Positions 44,345-57,700 of a DNA stretch of 64,000 nt are shown here, piece by piece. The notes under the pieces are model-generated. The model was not told the DNA's origin, searched no databases, and saw nothing but the letters and a program-made list of their open reading frames with translations. Made by a program: the position numbers and the translations under genes. The stretch covers positions 196,175,654 through 196,239,653 of the forward strand of contig JARDYH010000001.1 of the NCBI GenBank assembly GCA_029215795.1, read 5' to 3'. The DNA is from Anniella stebbinsi. Its lineage: Eukaryota > Chordata > Lepidosauria > Squamata > Anniellidae. Within the stretch, counting starts at the first letter, position 1; every line of letters starts with the position of its first letter.

Positions 44345-45505
44345 GCCTTAGAGTGGCTTGGTAATGCTGGTCCAGTGTTCCCCTTCTAGCTTTAGCTGCA
44401 GTCTAGCCCTGCACAGTTACCTCAGCTGATCTCCAGTTTGGACTCTGAGGACTCTGCCAAGGGCTAGAGAGTGCTTTAGGTACCCCCGAATCATAAAGTA
44501 TAAGTCTTTCCAAACAAGACTATATCTTGTTTATTACTCTTTTAAAATGATGGGTCGCCTGTCCCTTCTTCCCTTGTCTGACATGTAGGAGAAGGGCAGT
44601 GATGGAAGGGGTGCGTGATATGGAGCAGACTGTGGGAAAATTGAGTTGTATGGGGCATTCCCTGCATCTCTATAAATTCTACTGAAACTTTACTCCATTT
44701 TGCCATTGGTCCCAAATTTGCTTTGTGATCTTTTGTTCCATTGCAATGAAGGTTAATTGGGTCTTGCACCAATACTTTATAAAGCTATCATTTGAATTTA
44801 ACTGCAATCATATTTTGAACCTTGCAGTGGAAATTGCAGCTTGAGGGGTGATTTAGAGCAGAGAAGGGGTAGGTGGAGAAAGGGTTAAGCACACAGTGCC
44901 AGTCTGCTCCATGTTGCCCCTGCAAAATCAATTTTTCCTGAAAGAGAAAGAGATAGGATGTTGGGGTTTCCACATGATGCATACGTAAGGCCCTTGGGCC
45001 GGTGTTTGGAGCTCAACAGAGCTGTAGCTCAAGCAGTTCTAAAAATTGCAGTGTATGTGGAACTGAGGGCATCAATGAACACTATTTAGCTAGTGCAACT
45101 CACCAGAATCTTTGGAAGATGCATATTCTTAGAGACAACCCTGGGCAAAATATATTTCACGTGCAAAATTTGTGGTTAGCCTTCCCACTAATAATTGATC
45201 TTGGGTGATAAAATAGACTCAGTCGGACCCCATAAGCAAGTGTAGTTCTGTTTCTCTCAGGTGTTTTCATTAACATAATTTTGGTGGTATTTTTCCTAGA
45301 CAATCTGCTTCATCTTGACTCGTCATCATTCCAGGATAGTGGCGTCCCTAGGACTCTCTGCTAACATTGACATGGTACAGAAGATGGTACAGAAGATTTA
45401 AAGTTGGGTAATTAGTTTCATTCAATTAGATTAAATCCGGAACTTTTCTTTTTCTTTTACTTTAAAGCTTTAACTTTCTTGTGTGGGGGGGTCTTCTTTC
45501 AGCTG

Positions 45506-45532
45506 ATGTTCACAAGGAAAAGAGTCACGTGA
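45506..45532 (+). promoter_or_regulatory. INO80D: Upstream ORF overlapping the INO80D start
   Basis: In the same exon as the INO80D start, ATG at 45506 opens an 8-codon frame (MFTRKRVT) whose TGA shares two bases with the main ATG (TGATG at 45530-45534). This arrangement can reduce initiation or allow re-initiation. Whether mRNAs include this segment depends on acceptor 45502 being used. Confidence 0.5.
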
Positions 45533-45749
45533 TGTATGAAGGCAAACACATACACTTTTCTGAGGTTGACAATAAGCCGTTGTGCTCGTACAGCCCCAAA
45601 CTGTGCAAGCAGAGGCGACTTAACGGCTACGCCTTCTGTATCAGGCACGTTTTGGAGGACAAGACCGCCCCCTTCAAGCAATGTGAATATGTGGCCAAGT
45701 ACAATAGCCAACGCTGCACCAACCCCATCCCCAAGTCTGAGGACCGTAG
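45532..45749 (+). CDS. INO80D: INO80D coding exon 1 (start codon)
   Basis: The exon begins at 45503 after cttctttcag; the ATG is at 45532. It encodes residues 1-72, most of the first Cys/His domain. Donor gtaagt at 45750. Confidence 0.95.
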
Positions 45750-48700
45750 GTAAGTGATGGTGGCATAGTTTTTAATAACTAGCTGCGTGGTGTCTGGAGT
45801 AAAACTTGGAGTCACATGATGGAACCTAAGCAGACCTGTGTCTGGTCAGCGTTTTGAATGGGAGACCATCTGGATTCCCTAGGTGACCTCCGTGAAAGAA
45901 ATATAGGATATAAATGTTTTTTTAAAGGATGTAAATAGTTTAGTCACACTTAGCTAGATTCAGATCCAACAAAATAAATAATAACTTACGTCACACATTA
46001 AACATGAGACAGATGTTTTTGAGACAACTGTTGGAAGAGTAGGAAGTGTATGTGTGTGTAAGGAAGGTAGCTGGATGCCATGAAGATCAGGCCATGTAGC
46101 CATAAGATATAGATAGAAAGTCTCTCTGAATAGGAGAGGCTGTTTACACGTTACAAGCTGAACATTTTCAAATGTATGCATGTAACTATGAAAACTAGAT
46201 ATAGATATAACACACACACGCATGCATGCATGAATGGAAGCTGAGATTCCGCAAATTCTCAATTTCATTTTGCACAGGTCTAAAAACTTGGGATGAATGA
46301 CTAGGTTTGAGTATTAGAAAACTGCCACTTTTCTTTCACTGTTTTTCTGAAGTTTTCATTGTTCGCTTCTTTTGAAGGCAAGATAGTTGCCTCGGACCAG
46401 AGGCCTGATATGTCTGCTTTAAAGTTCTAAATTACAGTGGTAGTCCAGAAATGAGTGTAGATTATGTGTTAAAGTTTTGAAAATTTAAACGTTTCCACAC
46501 CACAAATTCTGGAAGACATTCTAAACTCAATAATATACAAAACATATTATTCTCGCTATTATAGCATAAATACAAAGAAACTCTCACATATAAAGAAACA
46601 GTGGGGAATTCGTATATTAGTAATTTGGGTACAGGTAGCTTGAGCCTGTTCCCTGCTACAAGAGTTGGGAGTCCAAGCAGAGGTTGAACTTCGACAGTTA
46701 CAGTGGCCAAGGTAAATGGGTAGAGCAACCCCACATACGGTGTGTTAGAGTGATCTAACCTTGAAGTGACTAGGGCACAGACGGGGCCGTGCAGAGCTGG
46801 TAACTTGCCCAGGCCAGATGGGAAGTGTGTGCCCCCCCCCCATTTCAAAAAAGGAGGACAACATGGCCGCCCCAAGGGGGCGTGCCCACCAACATGTCCA
46901 TTCTACATAATACCTTGATATTAAACCTGTTCTACAACACCTCAAGGCACATATATCCCCGCCCCACATGCAGCATGGCCCTCTGGAGCTTGTAGTCTGA
47001 CCGTCGTAATCACGACGGACGGCTTCTGTGCTGTTTCCGCAAGGCGGGCTCCTCGCTTCTCGATGGGCCGCTTACGCTACGGAAGAAGTAGCGTAAACTG
47101 AGGGGAACCTTCTCATCGGAGTGCCCCCTCAAAATCGTGGGCCCCGGGCCAACTGGCCCCACTGGCCCCCCCTCTGCACAGCCCTGGGCACAGATGACTG
47201 AAGCTAGGTGCTCAACCCTTATCTGCTAAAAGATGCTCTTGACCTTCCTTAGCACCTAGTCATCCAAGAGCAGAGCTGGATTGAAGAGCACACCCAAGCT
47301 ATGAACCTTCTGTTTCAGGGGGCAACCAGCCCTGTTCAATAAATTTAATTTAAAATGTTTCTTTTTGCTTCCTGTCTCAGCAATCATAAGTTATGCATTC
47401 CAACCTAAAAGGCATTATAGCATTCCTGTAAAAGCACTTTGATTTTTAACATATGCTGCTTGAAGGTTTTTAAGTATTTGAAAAACCCACGAAGGATGGA
47501 AAAACAATCATTTTAAAACTGAAAAGTGTGATTCTTAGAAGCCAGATTCTGTGATTTATAGTGCAGTCCTATGCATGTCTAACCATGAGTTCACTGGGGC
47601 GTACTCCCATGAAAGTGTATAGGATTGTAGGCGTAATTGCCTATATGCCATACAAGTGTCCCAAACTGTACTCTTAAGGCTTTCAATTGGATGTCCTGAG
47701 AAAAGTCAACAAAAGTTGCTGTATTTCTTTTTCTTTTTCTTTTTTTCATTTATGGTATCCATCAAAAAAAAGCATTGCCTTGAAGGATTTCTGTTGTGCT
47801 TAAATGTCACATTTCCCCCCATAAACAGAACATTTGCAGAATTATAACCTGCATTTAAAGGCCGCCCATTTTTTGCAAGTATATCATATCTGTGGCTATA
47901 ATATACCTCATGTAAAATGTTTAGTGTAATTCAATCAATATTTTTATTTTTGTACATATGTAAATGGCCACGAGGTCTTTAAATTTCATCCATTGAGATT
48001 TCTCCCAAATATGAATAGAAAAGTCCACTTTCCCCAGTTGAGGTATTAGCTGATGAATTGTTGTGCTTTAATTTTTGCTTTCTAATTTTTCCGTGTGTAA
48101 GAGAAATATCATTTTGCTGATTTTGCTCTTCAAAGGTACTGCAACAGTCACCTCCAAGTTCTTGGTTTTTTACCAAAAAAGGAGAGGAAGAAAAAGAATG
48201 ATCCGATAGAGGAGGTAAAAGTTCGGCACCAGATGGATTCCATGGCCTTCAGTCTGACTGTTCCTCCCCTGGCCTTGAAGATGCCCAATGGCCTGGATGG
48301 GATGTCCCTCTCTCCACCAGGGGCCAGACTTCCTCTCCACTACTTGGAAGCAGAATTGGAAGATCCCTTTGCTTTCAACGAGGAAGATGATGATCTCAAG
48401 AAAGGGGCCACGGTGAAGAAAAAGTTCCAGAGCAAATTAGCCCAAAACCGACAGCGCCAGAGAGAAACAGAGATTCTGAAAGTTCGCCAAGAGCACTTTA
48501 GCCCCCTTCCTGCACCTTTGCAGCAGCAGCAGCCGCCTCTACAGCAGCAGCAGCAGCAGCAGCACACCCATCTCTCACCTTTAACAACTTCTTTAAAGCC
48601 AGCAGGGCTACCGCAGGGCTTAGTTTGCAAGTCACCTCAACCTCAGAACACCAGCCTACCATTGCAGGGAGTGGCGCCCACCACACACACTATAGCACAA

Positions 48701-51700
48701 GCCAGGCAGTTGTCCAACAAAAGACCTCTGCCTCTCCTGCACCCCACTAGGGCTCCTGCCCCAGACCCACCCAGGGTGGACAGGATCCTCATGAAAGCCA
48801 CAGCCTTCTCTCCGCACTCATCCTGTATGAGCCGGCTACAGAGACTGGTGAAACTGTGCACTCAGAAACAGCAGCTAGATGCTGATCTGTTTCCACATTT
48901 AGGTAGGTGGGGAATTAATTGTTCCCTGTGTCATTGTTGGGGTTTTGTTGGTTTTGTTTGCTTGGGTCGAATGAAACGGCATGCAGAGGTACTACTTGAG
49001 TAAATTGTATGCTTGCAAGTGCCTGCTTTTTCTGTGAAAAGTACAAAGTAGCTCATAGATAAACAGTTACCTCATAGCTGAGTCCCTCTTAAATTTAGCT
49101 TGCTACTACTTAGCAAACATTTCATGTTTTAATTGTTGTCTTTCAAGGCTGTTCTTCTAAGGGCCCAAGAAAAAAGAGGGTGACTATAGCTCTGAACACA
49201 AGTTTTAGCCTCCATTGTGTGAAGCTTGATTCTCTCGGGAATTTGGAGGTATAAACGGATGTGGTTCAAAGTAGCAGAAAATGTAGTTGCAACCATTGGG
49301 CAGGATCCTGTTGCGCCTGTTCACCAGCAGGACCAGCCGCTAGCGCAGTGGGGAATTAATAGTTATGAAAGCAACCAGAAATGAGTGGACATGCTTGTTT
49401 CTGGAACAACGATGGTCAGCGGAGCTTGCAAAAGGGGAGCTCCACTGACCTGTCAAGATCTGGAAGCTGGCGTTTCTGCCCATTTTCAGGATTACTCTTA
49501 GAACCACAAACTCTCTGTTGCGCAACTGATTGATCCCGCTGGTGCAGCAATCAACAGCCCCATTGGATCCTGCCCATAGAGCTTTAACTGACAAAGAAGT
49601 GGATGAAGTTGCCCCAAACAAACGGGCAAGCGCCTCACATGTATGATACCCCATTGGCTGTCTCACCTTCTCCCTTGGGTGCAGTCCTCTCCTTAGGTTA
49701 ACCTCCTACGTTTAGCTGTTTTCTTTGCTGCATAGCAGTGGTCAGAAATGAAAATGAATTTCTAGCAGTACTGATCGAGTACGTCAGTACTATTAAGCCC
49801 AACCACTAGAGACTAGAATGTAGCGCCAGGGGAAGAAGGGGAGAGAGCCAGACAAGCTGGATGTTGGGACTTAAAACTATGCTTAGCTGCTTTTGTTCAC
49901 TCAGGCAGATGTGAGAGTAGACCTGCGTGTGACTATATGAACACTTGGAGGGGGCCGTGAGGTTGCAGTTGTTTGGGACACTTCCATATCCGCAGGACAT
50001 AGTTTTGCTACGTGGTTTAATACATTTGCTTATAATAAGTTCCCAGTCCATGAGGACACCTTTTGTGTGCAAACCTAACAATAAATTTTTGTATCTGAAA
50101 AAAGTGGACCTATCCATTTCTTGTGTAATACCACAAGAAATTCAGGGACGTTTGAAGATAGTTGAGTGTGTTCTTTTCTTTCTCACTTTCCAGGGTTGGA
50201 CTGGTCTGAAGACAGTGGAGAAGAATTGGAAGAATTGGAGCAAACCTCGCCATATCAGGTTGCATGGTCTATCCGGGAAGCCCTCAGATATGAAAGGAAC
50301 GAGTAAGTATATGAGTAACAGCAGAAGGGTTGAGTAAGTACAGAATAGGTAATATAGCTGTTTTTCAAACTGTTTTTGAGGCCATTAAACTCTGTTGCCT
50401 GTGGAGAGGAGAGACGTTGCTATAGAGGGCGTTCGTATAGATTTGGAGGGTCCTTGCTGTGGAATTTAGATTTGTCCTGATCCTGCAAAGCACTTCATTT
50501 AGTCTGTATTTTCAAAACTGAAATGCTTGTCTTTGATCAGAAAAGGCCTCAGAAATAGGCTTTAACACATTGTTCAGATCTCCTGTAGTTGAGTGTAAGT
50601 GAATTCTTAAACCAAACATTTTATTTGCTAAAATGTAGCAGATGTGTGGTTTTTGTTTGTTTTTTGTTTTTGTTTTTAGTCTCTGCAGACAAAGTTGTTT
50701 ACAATGCTGAAAATGAGGTCAGAATCAAAGCATGGATCCTGATCTTCTTAACCCTTCTCCTATGTGGTGGTGGTTCTGGCCTGTGTCCTATCTTAAGAGC
50801 TTGGTTTCATGGCACAATCCTATGAGTCACTGCGGTGGCAAAACTGTGTAGGGTCGGGTATAAGGGCTGATGTGTCCTATGGTGTCGCAGCTTGGTGGGA
50901 TGGCACTAGCACAACCATTTGACCACTACAGCCCTTTGTGTTCGGCTGCTGCACTTGCAATAGCCACCCACTTTGGATGTTGCATAGTTGTGCTACTGCA
51001 TGTTACAGAAGTAGGGAGGGGAAGAGGGAGGAGAGCATGACCATTGTGCTCTCTAAAGACCTTTTGAACAGAAAGCCAGATATGTGGGTATTCCTGAAAT
51101 AGGGCAGATGGAAATTATAGTGGAATGGCCCTCTGTTTATTAAATTTCTATTTCCCGGTTAGTCCAGTAATTCCTGGGATTAATTTGTAATTAAAACATC
51201 AAGACTTGGATCCTAAATTGTCGTGACTAGAGTTCTGCTCACAGGATACTCCTAGCAGAAGAAGGGAAGGCGATTTTCCCCAATTCCCCCTTCAGCGCCC
51301 TGAAAAACTGCTCCAGGGTGTTGGGGGACCATCTAGAACAGCATGAGAGGTAACAGAGGGCTGCAGAGGGAATAATCAAAAGTCACCACTCCCCCATCCC
51401 TTTTTTACCAGCAGTACCCCGCTGGATCAGAGAGACATCCATGAACAGAAGGGGCCTATTTGTTTGTGGAAAGGCAGCTCAGGTTCCGAGCCAAAAATCA
51501 TTACTAATTCAATAAAACACCCCTAACAGCAATTAAACCAGCTGAGTAAAAGCAGCAATAAAACCAGATGGCAAAACTTCTCTGGCAGTAAAAGCCTGGG
51601 AAAATAAAAAGTGTTTTGCCTAATGCCAAAAAGACATTAATATAGGCACCAGGTGAGCCTCTGAAGGGAGCAAATTCTATCTGTGGGGTGCTACAGCAGA

Positions 51701-54700
51701 CAAAACTTCTCCTTGGGTACCCGCCCACCTTCAGATCACGGGGGCTTCCAATGACTATTGCAGCACATGGGTAAGCTGACGTGGAAGCAGATGTTCCTTC
51801 AGGACTTAAGCTGTATAAAAAAGAATTTAGTGGCACGTATTTGTGTAATACTAACGATATGAAATTTGAATACTAGCTCTTTTTTTGATTGATTTCCCCC
51901 CCACCACCACAATTTCACAGGCCAGATGATGATGATGATGCCAGTGGCAGAAGTTCCCGCATTTCCCAACTTTGCACTTACCTTCAGCAGAAATACAAGC
52001 ACCTCTGCCGCCTGGAGCGGGCAGAATCCCGTCAAAGGAAATGCCAACATACATTCCGGAAAGCATTGCTGCGGGCAGCCAGCAGAGAGCCAGAGTGTGC
52101 TGGACAGCTGATACGGGAACTCCGAAGGGCATCGTGTCCTCGGACCAGGTGAGCGGCCATCCACACCAGTGCATCTCACACGCACCAGTCATTTCAGTAA
52201 AACCTTGAATTAAGGTTTTGTAGGAGCAGAGTCTAAGAACTCAAGCGTTCTAGTATGCCATTCTGGGGAGCAAAATCTTCTGTGATCCTACCATTAATTT
52301 TAAAAAGCCCATGGTAAAGTCAAGCACTGTTTTCCAAATACTATTTTTTCTCCACTAGTTCTTCATTTCGTAAGACCGTTATTTTTGTTATTTTATTTTT
52401 AGCATAGGAGCACAGGAAGCTTCCTTATACTGGCTGAGACCATTGGTCCAGCTAGCCTAGTCTTGTCAACACTGACTAGCAGCTGCTCTTCAGGCATTCC
52501 AGCTGGGGTTTTTTCCAGCACTATTTGGGGACGCTGGGGATCAAACCTGGGACTTTCTGTTTGCAAAGCAGGGACTCTACCACTGAGCTACGCGCCCCCC
52601 ACCCCTCTCCACCACTGAGCGACACACATATGTGAATATTTAGTTACTCATCGTCACGCCTATTTTTGCTCATGGTAACTATAAAACAGGAATTTATCAC
52701 TGCCCCAGAATTGCTGGAATAGAGAGTGGCTATGAAATTTCAGACCAATGAACATCCCAGTACCTGACCTAAATTTTAAGTTTGGTATTTGAAATTTTGG
52801 AAATGCGCTATTTGAGTTTGGAAAGACTGCTGTTTGTAGTTGACAGTCATGATCCCCTTCCCAACTCCACACACGCTCACATAATTTGGGAGTCTTTGCA
52901 CTTAATAAATACAAATTGGGACTAAGAACTCAGAACGTTATGGATTTGAAATCTAGATTGGTTTCTATTCTACAATAAGACACGAGGGCTACAATCCAAT
53001 GACTGAGTATTATGGACACCAGTGGGCTTTTCTCATAATCAATCCACCTTGGAATGGTTTCTGTTGGCCATTGTTCACCTCCCATGACTGACAGTAAGGC
53101 CCGGCTCTACATTCAGATCTCCATGTTGCTAACTAAATGCACATTTCATAACTTCAATGCTGGTTTGATGTTAAATAAAAGTAATTGCCATATGCATCTT
53201 TTGCTTTAACAGCTTTAAATGGAAGAGGCCAGAGCTCAGGTGTAGAGCATATACTTTGCATGCAACAAGGCCCCAGGTTCAATCTCTGGCATCACTCGTA
53301 GCAGGGTTGGGAAAAGCCCCCACTTTTACATCTTGTAGAACTGCTAACTGACCTTGATCAGTACATCATGCCAAAGCAGGAGTTGGAACTGGAGCAGATG
53401 CAGAGCATGGGGGCTGGAGCTGAGCAAATGAGCTCAGTAGAGAGCTGTTATCCCAGCAAGAGCTCAGGGCAGACGAGAGAGGTTTATACCTTCACCGCCC
53501 TCCATTCCACTCCCTGGTAATCTGCTGGGTCGTTGCTTATAGCTGAATCTTTCCTGTCTGAGTTCTCCCCCTTGTAGGAGTCACCTGGTGGTGGAATCTC
53601 CTGGCAGCCAAATGAACACTCCCATGTTGACTCTGGGGTTCCCACCAGGTCTGCTGCCACCTATGCTCTTGAAGCATTGCGGGGTGGGGTGGGGGCAAAA
53701 AGAGCCTGGAATCAGAGATCAAGGCAGGGCCTAAGATGTGGTGGGAAAGGTTGTGGGGGTGGGCAGGAAGGATGTCCAGGAGACTGGAGTTTCTGGCTCC
53801 CTTACAAGTATAGCAGGTTTTTGCAACCTGCTTGCTCTGGCCCAGCTGTGCTGGGCTTTTCCATGGAGCCCCACATCTCTTCTTCAGAAGAAACCTCTCT
53901 CGAAGGCCTTGGTCAGGCAGGATCCTGACACTGCCACTCAAACTGGGCAATATTCGCTGGATGAACTAAGGGTCCAATTCCTTAGAAGGCAGGCTGATAG
54001 GTTCAAAAGGTTAGCACCTTTATACTATGCATTTATGCTGCCTATCTCCCTGCAAACTGACTCAGTTACTAAGATCCGCAGGAGAGGCCTTTTTGAAGAC
54101 ACCCTCCCTTGCAGAGGACTGCTTGCCATGTACACAGGAAAGGATTTTCTCCTGCATTGCTCCCAAACTCTGGGATGCACTCCCTTTGGCGTTACAGCTG
54201 GCCCCCACACTCTCTGCATTCAAGAAGGGGATAAAAACACATATTTTTAATGTGGCTTTTTAAATTGTTATGGTTTTTAACATTGTTTTTAATGTTCTTT
54301 TATGTTTTTATGTGAAGATGGCTCAGTTCAGACAACACATTTCTCAACGGTGGTTTTAGAACTCCATAGTGGAGTTGTTACACCACCATTGAGAAATGTG
54401 TTGTCTAGAGGGAAAAACACTCCACCCTGAATATCCACACTGTGCAGAGGAGAGTTCCTGCACAACCACTGTGTTCCATGTTGTCTAGAGGGCTCCGTGG
54501 AATTTCTTGCTGCATTGAGTGGAGTTTCCCCACTGGTTACAGAGTTCCCTGGCTAGAGCAGCCAAAGGAGGAAGTGCTGCCCTAGGAGAGCTGCCAGGAT
54601 TGTTTTTTTCACAGCAATGGCTGATGGGATAGCATCGGGAGGACTGGGGGGAGGAGAGAGGGCGGAGGAACTGTCAGTCAAACGCCGCATTGAGTTTTAC

Positions 54701-57700
54701 TCTACTCCACGGGAGCCCACATTCACACAACGGTGGAGTGGAACAAGTTGTGTGGTGAGTACCTCCTAAAAACTCCACCATTAAGTGGAGTTTTCACACT
54801 GCATAGAGAAAAGTTGTTGTGTGAAATGAGCCAGTGTCTTTTAAGTTTGATTTGTGTTTTTTTTTAAGTGCCTTGGTTGGCCTCAGAAATGCCGTATAAA
54901 AATATATATTTTTAAAAAAGGTCATAATTTGTGGTGTTGTGGGGCAAAACTTGATGCTGCCCATCTTAATCCATTTATTCCTAACACAGCGAGACCTGGG
55001 TTCTTTTTTCATGAAACAACCTTCAATACATTGTAGTTCCCTGCTCTGGATGTTTCTAGAGCATGGATAACCGTTGCCAGGCTATTTCCATTCAGGAGGA
55101 GCTGTAGCTGGCTCACCAGCCTCAACTGGTAGAAGGCACTCAGGGCCATTGATGCTATTTGGGGCTCCAGTAACAAAGCTGGATCTTGGAGCAACAGCAT
55201 CTGATCCTTCAGAGAAAGTGCAATCCCATCTGGAACAGGTTGAACTCCATTTCCTTAGTCAGGTGAATGACTTACTAGTAGTGTCTCCATCTTGTGTGGA
55301 TGGAGCTTCAGGTCATTGGCCCTCATCCACTCCACTAACGATTTCATGCACCCGCTCGCTGCTTTCATGGCTTCACCTGACTCAGATGTAATAGTTAAAT
55401 AAACTTGAATGACCTCAGCCTATTGATGATGCTTCACTTCAAAATCCCCGGTTGACCTTCTGCAGCAGCTCTGTGTAGATGTTAAAAGTACTGGAGACAA
55501 GTTGGAACTTTGCAATATCCCACAGGCCTGAGCCAGGAGTTTCCCATCTCCAAAATTGTGCCTCCAATCCCCAACCCAGGGAATCTCTAAAAAAGGATAC
55601 TATGTTTGATGGTATAAAGACTACCTAGAAAACCAGGATAATCAGCAGGGTCATACCCTTTAAAGTGACTAAGGCAGTTTTTGTACCAAACTCAGTCATG
55701 GAACCTGGTTAAAAACATCTAGAGAATTGGTACCCATTTGCATTGTTTTGCACAATTTATCCTGAAATTCTTTATAACATTGATTCAGGCTTTGTTAGTC
55801 AAGGGAGAGGTAGGAATAGTGAAACTGTGCCTCCAACCACTGAAACTCTTACTCAGTCACCTCCCCAATTTCTGTTACAGTAGTTATGTCCAGAAGCTTT
55901 TAAGCATTTCATCACATTCATAAGGGCTAGAAAAGGGGCTTTTAAAAAAATAGGAAAGCTGAGATTCTTAGGAAGCTAAATTCTACACCGATTTCTATAT
56001 TCTGTGCTCCTGTGGAATCACAGTATATGCAAAGTTTCACAGTATATACCAGGTGTTTGGTTGTGTTTATACACCTGGTCCAAGAGGACATTAAAGGTGT
56101 CCATTAATTATTCTAATTCTGTATTAAATATATATGTGGAGGATAGGTTTATTGGTCACTGCAAGGAGGCACAACCTTTGTGTTCCCTACATTTATACCT
56201 GCCTATACTAGAGGCTAAGGTCTAACAACTGGGGATCGATACCAGCATTCTCCCTGATGTGTTAATTTCCTTGCAGCGTGTGTGCCGGGGTAGTTCCAGA
56301 GTGCTGAGCTAGACATGAACTATAGGTCTCTTGGACTGCCATGTTAATTCTTAACTTCCTGAAATCCCTTCTGTTTCAGCACAAGCCAAGTGAAGCAGAG
56401 GGATGCAACTCCATGTAGTGGAATGACGAAGGGTGAACCATGCACCAACAAGGCTCTTCCATTCACCAAACATTGTTTTCAACGTATCTTTTTCGTTGTG
56501 TTCCTTTTCACGCTGTGGGTGCGGAAGTGTAATGAGTTACTTCTGGTCAGTTTCCATTTCCAGTGAATATTGCCAAGAGGCTCCTGCCAGTTTCTCCAAA
56601 TTTAGCCTGTTTCCACCTTTCCTGCATTTACCTGGTTACCGCACCCCTGACAATCGGCTGCCTCATAGGTTGTGCAGTATGATGTGTGAACCTGGACTTC
56701 TGGTTTGTTCAGGGGCTAAACAACTCAGCGGTTAATCCATGGTTCATTGGTGGTTTAATCGTTACATGTGAACAGGGCCGTTATGCAAAAAGAGACCAGA
56801 GTGAACTTTTGACACTGTCTTTGTGCCATTGATTTAAAAGATGAGAATTATCTGTTAGAAAGTTATAGATATTTTTTCTTGGATTTGTTTGTTTGCAGCA
56901 CAGCTTGTGATTTCTTGCTTAGAGACATTTAAGGCAACATAATCTTTTTTTCTTCTAAATATATAGACCTGGCAGGGATGAATTCAGGGGAAAATGCAAT
57001 GGCTAACACATTAGGGATGTGTTAGGATGTACCATGGGATCTGTTAGTTAAAATAGTTAAAATAGCTTCAGTGATGGGGTGGTATAGAAATGTAATTAAT
57101 TAATTAATGTGTACGTAAACTGTTCTAAACCCAGCTCAGATCTGAAGGATTGGGATGGTTTGACTGTGACAGATACATTGTTATTACCGAGTCCTGGTCT
57201 TAACCAGGATCTGTGCCTTTTGTCCATGCCCTGCTCTACCACACTGAGAGACCGAGTAAGAGATTAATCTGTCCTGCAGCTTGTAAGTCTGCAGGGCAGA
57301 CCCACACTGCCCAGTATACTTACAATCTCCAGCCTTTATCTCTGGTATGGCATTGAAAGAGGACATCAGGGCAGGTTTCGACATGGCACAACCTCTGCTT
57401 TTCTACTCTGACTGATCACATCAGGCAGGGAGCTGCAGATAGGAAGTGACTGCTACCTATAACTACTGGGAATGCCTGGGATATTAGATAGGGTGACCGT
57501 ATTTTGGAAACCAAAAAGGAGGACAACATGGTCTGCCCCCAAGGGGGCATCCCCACCAACATGTCCACCCCCAGAGGGCGAGTCCAGCACCAAGGGGTGT
57601 GCCCACCTGAACATACCCTTGGTCACATGTCTGACTTTACAGCGCACAATTAAGACAGATCTGTTCTACATAACATCTTAATGTTAAAATCACTGAAAGA

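Noticed and set aside
45812..45890. A functional 5S rRNA gene
   Set aside because: Only the internal region resembles 5S. The ends are missing and there is no T-run terminator at the right place.
48340..48861. Minus-strand Cys/Ala-rich ORFs
   Set aside because: Antisense of the INO80D Gln tract (CAG read as CTG/TGC).
51799..52192. Minus-strand ORFs of 128 and 113 codons
   Set aside because: Antisense to INO80D coding exon 4.
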